A stretch of 64,000 nucleotides of DNA. Source: Vibrio intestinalis (GTDB taxonomy: Bacteria > Pseudomonadota > Gammaproteobacteria > Enterobacterales > Vibrionaceae). The position numbers and the translations under genes were made by a program. The notes beneath the pieces are model-generated. The model searched no databases, was not told the origin of the DNA, and worked only from the letters and a program-made list of their open reading frames with translations. Below, one piece after another: positions 1 to 9,211 of the stretch. The DNA lies in assembly GCF_025195085.2 (NCBI RefSeq), contig NZ_JANAVY020000007.1, forward strand, positions 1 to 64,000, in the 5' to 3' direction. How positions within the stretch are numbered: the first letter of the stretch is position 1; the number at the start of each line of letters is the position of its first letter.

Positions 1-99
1 TTCAGGAAGTCAGAAGGGAGCGTGTCTGTACCAAGGAAGATGAATAAGGCTACGTGGGACAAAGATTATAGAGCAAAAGTTCTCTTTACATCAGCTTAA
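1..99 (+). other. Tail of an unrecognised reading frame upstream of the glycosyltransferase
   Basis: The frame is open from base 1 and ends at TAA 97-99, in the same frame as the following glycosyltransferase. The roughly 32 residues (including KMNKATWDKDYRAKVLF) do not resemble the part of a GT2 catalytic domain that should precede a GYFRDPNVAWVQTPQ block. I do not recognise the family. It may be the end of an inserted gene such as a transposase, or a contig-edge artefact. Confidence 0.3.
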
Positions 100-1353
100 C
101 AAAGTACGTTCGCGCCCTTAGGTTACTTCCGAGATCCCAACGTGGCGTGGGTTCAAACCCCACAATGGTTCTTTGATTTACCCGAAGGTGAACGCTTACC
201 TAAATTTTTGGCGCGTAAACTTGGTAAATGGTCGTCTTTCATCGGAACGGGCATAGAGAAAGTTTATGGCCCTGTTACCTTAGGCGAAGACCCGTTCGTC
301 AATGACCCTCAAATGTTTTACGACGTGATTCAGCGACGTCGCAACTGGGTTAATGCCTCTTTCTGTTGTGGTGCAGGCTCTATCCACCGCCGTGAAGCGG
401 TTATGGAAGCGGCGCTACGTGCATACGCAGAGCAAATCACCAAAGAACAAGACGAAGTTGAGAAACAGATTCGTCGCTTGACCAAAGAGAAGCAAGTCGA
501 CAGAGATATTTCCGACAATCTACGTAATGAAATTTTGTTCGATACCGAATTTACACCGTACAAATTCCACGTATCAGAAGACTTATATACCTCAATTGTT
601 CTGCATTCTGACAGCGAGCGTAACTGGCGTTCGGTGATGCATCCGCAGGTCGAAAGTAAAATGCTGTCGCCCCAAGATTTGCAAACGTGGACAGTGCAGC
701 GTTTTAAATACTCCGGTGGCTCAATCGATATCTTCATGAACGATAATCCCGTGTTCCGCAAAGGGCTTAAGTTCAAGCAAAAGCTCATGTATGGCGCGAG
801 TTTCTGGTCAAACTTATCGGCCATTTGGAACATCATTTTCTTGGCGTGTCCAATCGTTTACTTCTTAACTTCTATCGCGCCAGTCAGTGCTTACGATGTG
901 ACCTTCTACATGCACTTCTTACCTTATGTACTCACTGCAGAACTTGCGATGATGATCGGAACATGGGGCGTGGCCGGATACAAAGGCAAAACCAATTTCC
1001 TTTCCTTCTTCCCTGTGAATATGCGGGCACTATGGACGGTTTTACGTGGGCGTAAAATTAGCTTCCCAACTACACCTAAAGAGCGACAAACCGGTAATTT
1101 CTTCAAACTGGTGTTACCACAAACTGCAGTGTTCTTGTTGAGCTTGTTCAGCTTGGTATTTGCGTGGGTAGGGCATTCGACAGGTATGTGGGGTAGCTAT
1201 TCGTTTGGTGGCTTAGTGCTCAACACTTTTTGGATAATAAATAACATGATGGCAATGTGGGGCATGATGGCCGCCGCATTCTGGACACCCCCTTCATCGG
1301 ATGAAGACCAAGAATCTGCGACAAATTCTGAGGAGCTAAAGTATGGCGTTTAA
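100..1353 (+). CDS. Membrane GT2 glycosyltransferase (cellulose synthase-like), 5'-truncated
   Basis: This is the C-terminal part of a processive, membrane-embedded family 2 glycosyltransferase of the cellulose-synthase type. Recognisable homology begins near base 108 with GYFRDPNVAWVQTPQWF. It continues through an SED version of the TED motif (VSEDLYTS) and a QxxRW-like block (TVQRFKYSGGS). Four membrane segments follow, roughly at bases 800-880, 900-985, 1100-1165 and 1205-1290. The donor-binding DDG and DxD motifs of the N-terminal catalytic half are absent, and a TAA at 97-99 closes the frame upstream. As shown it cannot be a complete enzyme. A GTG at 142 could start a fragment but lies inside the conserved domain. 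The stop overlaps the next gene's start, so it heads the operon with the DUF3131 genes. Confidence 0.72.
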   Translation, partial: QSTFAPLGYFRDPNVAWVQTPQWFFDLPEGERLPKFLARKLGKWSSFIGTGIEKVYGPVTLGEDPFVNDPQMFYDVIQRRRNWVNASFCCGAGSIHRREAVMEAALRAYAEQITKEQDEVEKQIRRLTKEKQVDRDISDNLRNEILFDTEFTPYKFHVSEDLYTSIVLHSDSERNWRSVMHPQVESKMLSPQDLQTWTVQRFKYSGGSIDIFMNDNPVFRKGLKFKQKLMYGASFWSNLSAIWNIIFLACPIVYFLTSIAPVSAYDVTFYMHFLPYVLTAELAMMIGTWGVAGYKGKTNFLSFFPVNMRALWTVLRGRKISFPTTPKERQTGNFFKLVLPQTAVFLLSLFSLVFAWVGHSTGMWGSYSFGGLVLNTFWIINNMMAMWGMMAAAFWTPPSSDEDQESATNSEELKYGV

Positions 1354-2662
1354 ACAGGGATTATTAACAGCTCGACATCACATCGTATTCATTCTCGGTT
1401 TAGCCACCGCACTGGCCATTGCGTTCAGCATTGAAACTCGCCAGCAAGGCCATGTGCTAGGTAATATTACCTTTGAACAAGAAGAGAATATTCCGTTCAA
1501 GGATAATCGAGTTTTAACCACCCAAGAGTTTGAGTGGGCCAATATTGCTTGGCAGTATTTCGAGAACAATTACCAAGAGAATACCGGCTTAGTGAATTCG
1601 GTAGATGGTTACCCTTCAACCACCATGTGGGATACCGCTTCTTATTTGATGGGTCTAATTGCAGCTGAAAAGCTCAACGTGATCAGCACTGACGTGTTCA
1701 AGATGCGAATGGAAAAAGCCTTAACCACATTGGCGCGCTTACCTCTGGTAGACAACAAACTGCCTAACAAAGCGTACAACACCCAAACTTTGGAAATGGT
1801 GGATTATGCCAATAATCCAATGGAAAACGGTATTGGCTGGTCAGCGATTGATATCGGGCGAATTTTGGTGCCGATGAACATTTTGATTTGGCAATACCCA
1901 GAATACAACAAACAAGTGAATGATGTGCTAAACCATTGGAACGTCAATGCCATGCTGGTGGATGGCTACATGTTTGGTGCTCGTCCTAGCTCGAAAGATG
2001 GCACCATGGAGCGAGTACAAGAAGGCCGTATAGGGTATGAAGAGTACGCCTCTAAATCTCTTGCTCTGATGGGACGAGATGTATTCAACTCAATGAAATA
2101 TATCGACTTCTTAGAGTTGATTGACGTATATGGCATCGACATTCCAACCGATAAGCGTGACCCCGCTGAGTTCCATGCTCATAACTATGTGGTCAGTGAG
2201 TCCTACATTTTGGATAGCATAGAGTTTGGCGCTGATTCGGTGTCTAAAATCTTCGCTCACCGTGTCTATCTAGCTCAAGAACGCCGTTATGACGAGACCG
2301 GCATTGTCACCGCCGTCAGTGAGGACAACGTTGATGAAGCTCCTTACTTTGTCTACAACACAGTATTTTCAGACGGTAAAAAATGGAATGCCATTTCCGA
2401 TGACGGTAAAGACCAGTCCCATTTAAAAACCTTGTCGACCAAAGCCGCATTTGGCTGGTATGCCTTGTATGAATCGGATTATACCGACTTGCTGATGGAA
2501 GAAGCAGGTGAACTCTACTCAAGTAAAAAAGGTTGGTATTCAGGCCGTTATGAACTGGATGGTCGAACCAATAAAGCGATTACCGCCAATACTAACGGCA
2601 TCGTCTTAGAATCACTGGCTTATATAGAGAATGGACCTCTACTCACCATTGGTGAGCAATAA
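1343..2662 (+). CDS. DUF3131 protein, membrane-anchored (paralogue 1)
   Basis: A 439-residue protein with a short N-terminal hydrophobic anchor (residues about 13-30) and a periplasmic DUF3131 domain. Blocks shared with the next two genes include AWQYFENNYQENTGLVN near residue 60, PNKAYNTQT near 140, GYEEYASKSLALMG near 230, APYFVYNTVFSDG near 330, and a C-terminal KKGWYSGRYE. The domain is known only as a family of unknown function. Its regular helical, aromatic-rich repeats recall alpha/alpha-toroid glycan-active proteins, which is inference. It overlaps the glycosyltransferase by 11 bases, indicating translational coupling, so a role in processing or guiding the polymer is likely. Confidence 0.8.
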   Translation: MAFKQGLLTARHHIVFILGLATALAIAFSIETRQQGHVLGNITFEQEENIPFKDNRVLTTQEFEWANIAWQYFENNYQENTGLVNSVDGYPSTTMWDTASYLMGLIAAEKLNVISTDVFKMRMEKALTTLARLPLVDNKLPNKAYNTQTLEMVDYANNPMENGIGWSAIDIGRILVPMNILIWQYPEYNKQVNDVLNHWNVNAMLVDGYMFGARPSSKDGTMERVQEGRIGYEEYASKSLALMGRDVFNSMKYIDFLELIDVYGIDIPTDKRDPAEFHAHNYVVSESYILDSIEFGADSVSKIFAHRVYLAQERRYDETGIVTAVSEDNVDEAPYFVYNTVFSDGKKWNAISDDGKDQSHLKTLSTKAAFGWYALYESDYTDLLMEEAGELYSSKKGWYSGRYELDGRTNKAITANTNGIVLESLAYIENGPLLTIGEQ

Positions 2663-2729
2663 CCATGATGCCAAAGGCAAGACGAAAGTAATGGTTAAGG
2701 AATAAAAATAATAACGCAGAGGAAGGTGT

Positions 2730-4130
2730 ATGCGCAGGATTAGTTTATGTTTGATCGCTCTGGCCATGGTTGGGTGTGGGAATAAATATAATCAGTTTTC
2801 AGAGGATATTATTGACCGTAAAACGCATTGGGATATACCTCAACCTAGAAGTGGCGAATTGACCGAGAAAGAGATGGATATGGCTCGGATCGCGTGGAAG
2901 TATTTTGAAAACAACTACCAAGAAAATACCGGGTTGGTGAATGCGGTAAACAACTACCCGTCGGTGACTTGGTGGGATGCGGCTTCCTATATGGCGGGCA
3001 TGACCAGTGCCTATGAATTGGGGATCATTGAAAAGGAAGAGTTTGACTCTCGTCTAACTAAGATTCTGACCACTCTGAACAAGCTCGACTTATTCATGGG
3101 TGAGCTACCTAACAAAGCGTATAACACTCAAACCGCTGCGAAAGTGGATTACGGCAACCAACCGGGTGAGATTGGCTATTCCGCGTTGGATTTAGGCCGT
3201 CTTCTGATTTGGCTGCATATTCTTAAACATCGCTACCCAGAGTTTGCGACCAGTATTGACTCGGTTGTATTGCGTTGGAACTTCTGTAACGTGGTGGACG
3301 AGAATGGCACTATGTTTGGTGCACTGCTTGAACCAGGTAAAGAAGTGCAGTATCTGCAAGAAGGCCGCTTAGGTTATGAAGAGTACGCAGCAAAAGGTTT
3401 TGAGCTATGGGGCTTTGATACCACTCAAGCGGCAATGCCAGAACCATATTCAACCATCAATCTATTTGGTTATGACGTACCTTATGACACCCGAGACCCA
3501 CGTAAACTGAAAGCTCATAGTTACGTTGTAACGGAAAGTTATGTTTTGGATGGCATCGAACTTGGTTGGGACGTCGTCTCCGATCGCTCACCCCATGATA
3601 GCACCTACTCACATGAGTGGATGGCAGAGTTCGCTTTGCAAATCTACCGCGTTCAAGAAGAGCGCTATCGCCAAACGGGTATTATTACCGCGCGTACTGA
3701 GCACCAATTGGCTGGCGCACCATACTTCGTTTACGACACCATCTACACGGATGGTTTTGCGTGGAACACCATTTCAGAGGTAGGGGACTTCCTTCCGCAA
3801 TTTGCAGCGGTTGCGATCAAAGGTGCGATGGGGATATGGGTACTTTGGGATACACCATATACCGATTTAGTGTTTGATCATGTGTCTACGGCTTATGACC
3901 GCGAAAAAGGCTTCTACGAAGGTATATTTGAAAACGGTACAGGCTTAATTAACACCTTTACCTCAAATAACAACGGCATCACGTTAGAAATTCTCTTGTA
4001 TAAGCAGCAAGGTAAGCTATTGACCTACAAAGATGACGTCGCGCCAAGTCTATGGGAAAAGGCGTTAGAGTCGCCATTTGGTTATGAAGGGCAATGTTTA
4101 CCGCGTAAGAAAATTGAACCTGTAGAGTAA
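2730..4130 (+). CDS. DUF3131 lipoprotein (paralogue 2)
   Basis: A 466-residue DUF3131 paralogue of the preceding gene. The N-terminus (MRRISLCLIALAMVGCG) is a lipoprotein signal with Cys at residue 16, so it should be lipidated. Shared blocks are ARIAWKYFENNYQENTGLVN, LPNKAYNTQT, EGRLGYEEYAAKGFELWG and APYFVYDTIYTDG. The start has a good ribosome site (GAGGAAGGTGT before ATG). It is separated from paralogue 1 by 67 bases and from paralogue 3 by 10 bases, so all three are probably one operon. The function is unknown; conserved acidic and aromatic residues would suit carbohydrate binding or hydrolysis. Confidence 0.8.
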   Translation: MRRISLCLIALAMVGCGNKYNQFSEDIIDRKTHWDIPQPRSGELTEKEMDMARIAWKYFENNYQENTGLVNAVNNYPSVTWWDAASYMAGMTSAYELGIIEKEEFDSRLTKILTTLNKLDLFMGELPNKAYNTQTAAKVDYGNQPGEIGYSALDLGRLLIWLHILKHRYPEFATSIDSVVLRWNFCNVVDENGTMFGALLEPGKEVQYLQEGRLGYEEYAAKGFELWGFDTTQAAMPEPYSTINLFGYDVPYDTRDPRKLKAHSYVVTESYVLDGIELGWDVVSDRSPHDSTYSHEWMAEFALQIYRVQEERYRQTGIITARTEHQLAGAPYFVYDTIYTDGFAWNTISEVGDFLPQFAAVAIKGAMGIWVLWDTPYTDLVFDHVSTAYDREKGFYEGIFENGTGLINTFTSNNNGITLEILLYKQQGKLLTYKDDVAPSLWEKALESPFGYEGQCLPRKKIEPVE

Positions 4131-4140
4131 AGGGCGCTAG

Positions 4141-5523
4141 ATGCTAAAGAGTTGGGTTGTATTAGCGTTAGCAATACTTCTTTCGTCTTGTGGGGTTGTC
4201 TATCAAGGTGTGAATGATGGCATTACGGCCATCAATCATTCCCAGATGCTACGGCAAGGTAGGCACGGTCCATTAACGGAAGAGGAACTTGCGTGGGCTC
4301 AAACTGCGTGGAAGTATATTAAAAATAACACTCAGTTATCGACTGGGTTAGTCAATAACCTAGATAGTTTTCCTACCACCAATATGTCGGGTATTGGTGA
4401 TTATCTCATTTCGCTTTTAGCGGCCAAAGAGTTCGAATTCATTACTAATAAAGAGTATGACGAGCGCTTAACCATGGTACTGACATTTTTGAATAAAATG
4501 CCACTTAGCCAAGGGCAAGTGCCGAATAAGGTGTATGGCACTCAAACCGGTGAAATGGTCAATTATGGTAATCAATATCAAGATATTGGCTGGTCATCGT
4601 TGGATGTAGGCCGCTTGCTGATTGCATTAGCGATAGTCAAACGCCATTCGCCAGAGTTTACCGAATACATTGATAAAGCGGTTCTGCGCTGGAACTTCTG
4701 TGAGTTGATTAGTATTGATGGCGAGCTTTATGGCGGCGCTGTCAATGACGGGCAAGTTACTCGCTACAAAGAGGGGCGCTTAGGGGTTGAGGAGTACACT
4801 TCTTATGGTTATCTCGACTGGCAAATTGTGCCGGAAAAGGCGATGAATATAGAGCCATATGACGTGGCGACCATCTACGATGTCGATTTGATTTTTGATG
4901 GCCGAGACCCCCGAATTTTCAACGTGTTAAGACCGGTCTACAGCACCCCTTATCTCTGGATGGGATTAGAATTCAACTGGGATAAAGTCGGCGATGTGTC
5001 ATCAAGCGATGCGACGCATACTAACAACACGTTATCCGCAATGGCGGATGCGGTTTACCTTGTGCAACAAAAGCGCTGGGACAATGAACGGATATACACC
5101 GCCCGTGGCGAGCACACTGTTTCCGGAGATCCATACTTCGTCTATGACGCGATTTATGCGCTGGGTACGCCATGGATTACCTTAGCTGACGATGGCTCAT
5201 CGCACGATCACCTAGCGTTGGTATCTACTCGTGTCGCGTTTCAGATGTGGGCTTTGTGGGATACCGACTATACCGATCGCTTGATGGTGCTGGTGAAAGA
5301 ACTGTATGACCCACAGCGCGGTTGGTACGAAGGGCGTTTTGAAATGACCAGCGCGTATGAAAAAGGCTTAAGTCTTAAAACCAATGCAGGGGTATTGGAA
5401 GCGTTACTGTATAAACAAATGGGTAAGCTCTACAAACATGGAGAAACCGTGGAGTATCGAGATGTGAAGTTTAACTCTCGATTTGATCATCCAGGGCGTT
5501 GCTTAGTGGAGACATTCAGATGA
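4141..5523 (+). CDS. DUF3131 lipoprotein (paralogue 3)
   Basis: A 460-residue third DUF3131 paralogue with a clear lipobox (AILLSSCG, Cys at residue 17). It keeps AWKYIKNNTQLSTGLVN, VPNKVYGTQT, EGRLGVEEYTSYGYLDW, DPYFVYDAIYALG and RGWYEGRFE. It is the most diverged copy: for example SFPTTNMSGIGDY replaces the YPS-TTMWDTASY type segment of the others. Its stop overlaps the next start (ATGA), so translation is coupled to the Pro/Gln-rich gene downstream. Three non-identical copies side by side suggest specialised partners in one envelope process rather than recent amplification. Confidence 0.8.
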   Translation: MLKSWVVLALAILLSSCGVVYQGVNDGITAINHSQMLRQGRHGPLTEEELAWAQTAWKYIKNNTQLSTGLVNNLDSFPTTNMSGIGDYLISLLAAKEFEFITNKEYDERLTMVLTFLNKMPLSQGQVPNKVYGTQTGEMVNYGNQYQDIGWSSLDVGRLLIALAIVKRHSPEFTEYIDKAVLRWNFCELISIDGELYGGAVNDGQVTRYKEGRLGVEEYTSYGYLDWQIVPEKAMNIEPYDVATIYDVDLIFDGRDPRIFNVLRPVYSTPYLWMGLEFNWDKVGDVSSSDATHTNNTLSAMADAVYLVQQKRWDNERIYTARGEHTVSGDPYFVYDAIYALGTPWITLADDGSSHDHLALVSTRVAFQMWALWDTDYTDRLMVLVKELYDPQRGWYEGRFEMTSAYEKGLSLKTNAGVLEALLYKQMGKLYKHGETVEYRDVKFNSRFDHPGRCLVETFR

Positions 5524-6641
5524 AGCGATGGATATGGATACTCTGGTTTGTATCGTCGACTTTAATGGCGATCGAGAAGCCAGTTGTGGATGCGTTAACC
5601 ACACCTACTTTGCTGCTAGGCCAAGGGCGTTACGCGCAAGCCGCGGCGAGTTTTCATCTTCAAAGCACGCTAATGTTAACACTAGAAAAACAGCTCGGGG
5701 TCAAAGCCATGTGGCAAGCCGCTGGGCTAGCAGAGGGGCTTGCGGCGATTGCTGCTGAAAAAGATCAAGACCCAATCGCTTATGAGTACTGGGGCAATAG
5801 TGTGCGTTATTTCTTAATGTCCGGATCTAACTGGGAAAGTTTGCAAGCTGAGCTGCATCAGGAGTTTGAGCAAGCCAACACGCGTTTGCAAAGTAATGCT
5901 TCTGTCACGGGTGTGGGGGCGATACTCGACAATCATTGGTTACAGCTATTCACACTTGTTGAAGTATGGCAAGACAAGCTCAATTACTTTGCTTATAAAG
6001 CGCCTTCATCCGAACTCGCCACAGCGGTGATTCAATCTGCGGGCAGCCAAGGGAATGAGCCACCATCATCAGGTACGCAGCTCAAACAGTTTTCACCAAA
6101 AAAACAGCTGCAGTTAGACGCCGGATTTAAAGCTAAGCAAACCTTTGACCCGAGTTTAGCGATTCCTCCTACCACGCCTGCGCCCAAAGGTGAGAAAGAT
6201 ACGAAGAGTTCCACTGGGCTTCAGCTTAAAAGCAGTGAGCCACAAAATCCGCAAACTACTAACCCGCAGCAGCCGAAGCCATCGACTAGCCAAACTGTGA
6301 GTGGGGATAACATTAAAACATCTGCTCCTGTTGCACCTAAAGCGCCAGTGGTGAGTTCGGGCTTGATTATTGGGCCATCGCAAACCGAGTCACCAGTTAA
6401 GCAGCAAACCGATGAGAAGGGGGTTACTGTAGTGACACCAATCGATTTAGGGGGAAACATCGTTGAACATGATCACGATTCATTACCCACCAATCAAAAA
6501 GCCCCAACAGAATCTGTCCCCGCATCCCCTGCAGTCCATAGTACGGAGCAACAGATTTCGCGTTCTAATTTAGATTCACAAAGTACCGGTGGAGTGAAGG
6601 CCACTCAGCGGCGCAGTTTTGCACCTGTTGCAGATGAGTAA
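5520..6641 (+). CDS. Exported Pro/Gln/Ser-rich protein of unknown function
   Basis: A 373-residue protein. The start is the ATG that overlaps the previous stop. It begins with a signal peptide (MKRWIWILWFVSSTLMA). Residues about 20-165 form a helical, tetratricopeptide-like segment (QGRYAQAAASFHLQSTLMLT, then EKDQDPIAYEYWGNSVRYFL). The remaining 200 residues are low-complexity and rich in Pro, Gln, Thr and Ser, typical of a disordered linker across the periplasm or at the surface. I recognise no family. Coupling to the DUF3131 genes suggests it belongs to the same envelope apparatus. Confidence 0.65.
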   Translation: MKRWIWILWFVSSTLMAIEKPVVDALTTPTLLLGQGRYAQAAASFHLQSTLMLTLEKQLGVKAMWQAAGLAEGLAAIAAEKDQDPIAYEYWGNSVRYFLMSGSNWESLQAELHQEFEQANTRLQSNASVTGVGAILDNHWLQLFTLVEVWQDKLNYFAYKAPSSELATAVIQSAGSQGNEPPSSGTQLKQFSPKKQLQLDAGFKAKQTFDPSLAIPPTTPAPKGEKDTKSSTGLQLKSSEPQNPQTTNPQQPKPSTSQTVSGDNIKTSAPVAPKAPVVSSGLIIGPSQTESPVKQQTDEKGVTVVTPIDLGGNIVEHDHDSLPTNQKAPTESVPASPAVHSTEQQISRSNLDSQSTGGVKATQRRSFAPVADE

Positions 6642-6729
6642 TAACTTCAATGGATGATATTTTGACTAAGTCGGTTTAGTGACGTGCAAATTCATCATTA
6701 TGCATTACGCTTATTATTGAATAAACAGA

Positions 6730-7518
6730 ATGCATATAACAATGATGAATATTTTCCGATTTTTATTTTTAAGCCTGATCATGACAATTTCTCCGCTAAC
6801 TCAAGCATTTGAGGACGAACTTACAAGCCTAGACTCAGAAAAGTGGTGGGTGGCTGATGGGTGGGAGAACGGGTTCCCTTTTGTTTCCCGTTGGGAAGAT
6901 GAAGCGATAAAGTTTAATAAGCGTGGCATGAGTATTACGCTTAAAACCGATCGTGGCCGAGATGAACAGGGTAATCGCAGTTTCTATTCTGGTGAGCTGA
7001 GAAGCCATGGTTATTACTCTTATGGCTGTTATGAAGTAGAAATGAAACCAATCAGGGCGCCTGGGGTTGTTACGTCTTTCTTCTTGTTTGCAGGCCCTTA
7101 CGATAAGCCAGAAAACGGCAATGGTAAGCACAATGAGATCGATATTGAATTTCTAGGCTCAAACACCAACATGGTTCAACTAAACTTTTGGACTGATGAT
7201 GATGGGTATGAGAATACTCATGAAACCTTAATCTTCCTCGATTTTGATGCTTCGCAAGCGTTTCATAAATATGCCATTTATTGGTCTAAAGAGAGTTTGG
7301 AATGGTTTATCGATGGAAAATCTGTTTTAAAGGTAAGAAACAACAAGTATGACCCAATTCCGAGCGCAGAGTCTTCACATCTGCGAATTATGGCCAACGT
7401 ATGGGCTACAAATTCCGAGATTTCCAACTGGGCAGGTTTATTTGATATCAGTAAGAAACAGTCGCACAAAGCGCGCTATAGAAACTTCAAATACACGCCA
7501 GATGTACGCTGCCAATAA
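6730..7518 (+). CDS. Secreted GH16 beta-glucanase (lichenase-type)
   Basis: A 262-residue glycoside hydrolase of family 16. A signal peptide occupies roughly residues 1-26 (ending SPLTQA). The family catalytic signature HNEIDIEFLG gives nucleophile Glu136, Asp138 and acid/base Glu140. YSYGCYEVEMKP and VTSFFLFAGPYD match the substrate-cleft strands of lichenase-like members that cut mixed-linked or beta-1,3-glucans. Length is normal for a single-domain member. The start is uncertain, since ATGs also occur at 6742 and 6745. It follows the DUF3131 operon by 88 bases and is probably the polymer-trimming or release enzyme of the locus. The exact glucan linkage cannot be read from sequence. Confidence 0.87.
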   Translation: MHITMMNIFRFLFLSLIMTISPLTQAFEDELTSLDSEKWWVADGWENGFPFVSRWEDEAIKFNKRGMSITLKTDRGRDEQGNRSFYSGELRSHGYYSYGCYEVEMKPIRAPGVVTSFFLFAGPYDKPENGNGKHNEIDIEFLGSNTNMVQLNFWTDDDGYENTHETLIFLDFDASQAFHKYAIYWSKESLEWFIDGKSVLKVRNNKYDPIPSAESSHLRIMANVWATNSEISNWAGLFDISKKQSHKARYRNFKYTPDVRCQ

Positions 7519-7607
7519 AATCTAAACTGACAACTTGTATTCAACTATATGCGTACTACCTTTTAAGTAAAGGTACAAAAAATAACAACGTCAGCTAGGG
7601 CATAAGT

Positions 7608-8897
7608 ATGGATACATCTCTCACAATAGCGTATCAGCTATTAAAAAACTCGCGTGTCAATTTTGATTTAACCGACTACTCTCACCAACAAGGTCTACTT
7701 GATTTAGCCGACCACCTGTTAGCGTTGGAAGACCTCAATCAGCAGCAACTCTCCACACTCGCTCAAGAGCATAATGCGCCATTGGAGTTCCAACTGGCAC
7801 TTAAGTTAGTCCATTCTCGTCAACAAGTATTGCAACTCTCTAAACCAACCAATATCGGGGTAGTGTTCGCGATGTGGGGCGAGCATAACCGCCTTCAGCC
7901 AAAAACAGCGACCAATCAAAATGGCGAAGATTCACTAAGGACGAAGATTCGTCAGTTAAATTGGGTGGTAAAAGATTCATTAGTCGATTGGCAGCTTTAT
8001 GCCGTTGATGATGGTTGTCCTCATGATAGCGCGCACATTGCAAAACGTATCGCTAATCAACAGCCAAGAAACATCGCAGAAAAAGTGCATGTATTGCAGT
8101 TGAGCAACGCGATCCCAGCTAAAAGTGGCCCTTTGAATAATCTTGCCCATGTGGATGATTCGCGTAAGGGCGGCTCAATCATCCTAGGCTGTCAAACCGC
8201 ACTGGCGAACGGGGCAGATGCAATCGTGTATACAGATGCGGATAACTCAGTGCATCTTGGGCAAATAGGCTTGTTATTGGATGAGTATGTTGAGAAAGGT
8301 AAACAAGTGGTATTGGGTAATCGTAAACACCCTGATTCCATTTTGGTTAAACAGGAAGAACGCTGGGGCGTTGGGATTAAATCACTGCGTCACATGCAGC
8401 GGATGATTGGTGCGCAAATTTTTGAGCAAGGCATCAAAGATACTCAAGCCGCGTTTAAACTTTACAGTAAGCCCGTGCTAGAAAAAATACTGCAAAAACC
8501 GACAGTATATGACTTTTCGTTTGATACCGATTGGATTTTTGCCGCGATGGAAATGAACCAACCAATTTCAACTGTGCCGTTTGCCTTCATTGATTCGGCG
8601 GCAGAATCCGCTTCTATTGTGCAAGGACCAATGACCACTTGGTATGTATTGCTAGATGGTTTAGTGAAAGCCGCTAAAGCAAGACACGCAGACTACAGTG
8701 AGGAGATGGCCGATGTATTTGTCAAAGAGGTCAAATCACACAAAGATCTAGAATTGATTATTGATGTGTTGCCTCCAGAGCTTGCTATGGCGAGCGATAA
8801 AGATTTAGGCAACCCGAAAGTGATGTCGCCTCAATCCATGCGTGATTGGATTGTTAGTGCTAAAACACTGCGTGCGCAAGCGGTAACCCCAGCCTAA
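7608..8897 (+). CDS. Soluble GT2-family glycosyltransferase
   Basis: A 429-residue protein with no signal or membrane segment. The first 80 residues are a helical extension. A GT-A domain then follows, with IGVVFAMWG, a DDG nucleotide-sugar motif (YAVDDGCPHD, Asp134/135) and a DxD-type metal motif (VYTDADNS, Asp209/211). The stretch KGGSIILGCQTALANGADA resembles the dolichyl-phosphate-glucose and mannosylglycerate synthase-like branch of GT2. It is the last plus-strand gene before a bidirectional terminator, so it may be co-expressed with the polysaccharide locus. It lacks the membrane helices of a processive synthase. Sugar and acceptor are unknown. Confidence 0.78.
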   Translation: MDTSLTIAYQLLKNSRVNFDLTDYSHQQGLLDLADHLLALEDLNQQQLSTLAQEHNAPLEFQLALKLVHSRQQVLQLSKPTNIGVVFAMWGEHNRLQPKTATNQNGEDSLRTKIRQLNWVVKDSLVDWQLYAVDDGCPHDSAHIAKRIANQQPRNIAEKVHVLQLSNAIPAKSGPLNNLAHVDDSRKGGSIILGCQTALANGADAIVYTDADNSVHLGQIGLLLDEYVEKGKQVVLGNRKHPDSILVKQEERWGVGIKSLRHMQRMIGAQIFEQGIKDTQAAFKLYSKPVLEKILQKPTVYDFSFDTDWIFAAMEMNQPISTVPFAFIDSAAESASIVQGPMTTWYVLLDGLVKAAKARHADYSEEMADVFVKEVKSHKDLELIIDVLPPELAMASDKDLGNPKVMSPQSMRDWIVSAKTLRAQAVTPA

Positions 8898-8916
8898 CGT
8901 ATATCGGATAAAGTAA

Positions 8917-8951
8917 TAAAAAACGCCTGACTATGTAGTCAGGCGCTTTTT
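8917..8951. terminator. Bidirectional intrinsic terminator
   Basis: A 10-bp perfect stem, CGCCTGACTA / TAGTCAGGCG, with a 2-base gap is flanked by A-rich sequence on the left and TTTTT on the right. It lies between convergent genes and can end both transcripts. Confidence 0.85.
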
Positions 8952-8987
8952 AATTATCTGTTCTAGGAGCATCTATTTGGAAAGTGA

Positions 8988-9167
8988 TTATTTCAGAGCG
9001 TTCCCTAGCGTTGTAGCGTAGATTAAATCCAGTTCCTCTTGTGTTACTACATCAACGACTGATCGAGGTTGACGGCTCTCCTCAAGATATGCGATTAATT
9101 GTTGTTTCTCATCTAAGCTCATCTCATCGACGGTTTCATAGACTTCTTTTAGCTCTTGCACACTCAT
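8988..9167 (-). CDS. Small acidic protein (59 aa) downstream of a receiver-TPR gene
   Basis: The frame runs from ATG at 9167 to TAA at 8988 and is preceded by a very strong ribosome site (GGAAGGAGATAGCGT before ATG). The 59-residue product is acidic and mostly helical (VYETVDEMSLDEKQQLIAYL), with no signal or membrane segment. It lies 44 bases downstream of the receiver-TPR gene on the same strand and before the shared terminator, so it is almost certainly the second gene of that operon. Family unknown; a small partner or regulator of the response-regulator protein is a guess. Confidence 0.7.
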   Translation of the reverse strand: MSVQELKEVYETVDEMSLDEKQQLIAYLEESRQPRSVVDVVTQEELDLIYATTLGNALK

Positions 9168-9211
9168 ACGCTATCTCCTTCCAACTATGACTTTGTACGA
9201 ATATTGTTATG

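Noticed and set aside
1..141. Single glycosyltransferase frame interrupted only by one stop codon at 97-99
   Set aside because: Residues before the stop do not fit the expected DxD-containing segment of a GT2 enzyme, so a junction is more likely than a point nonsense change.
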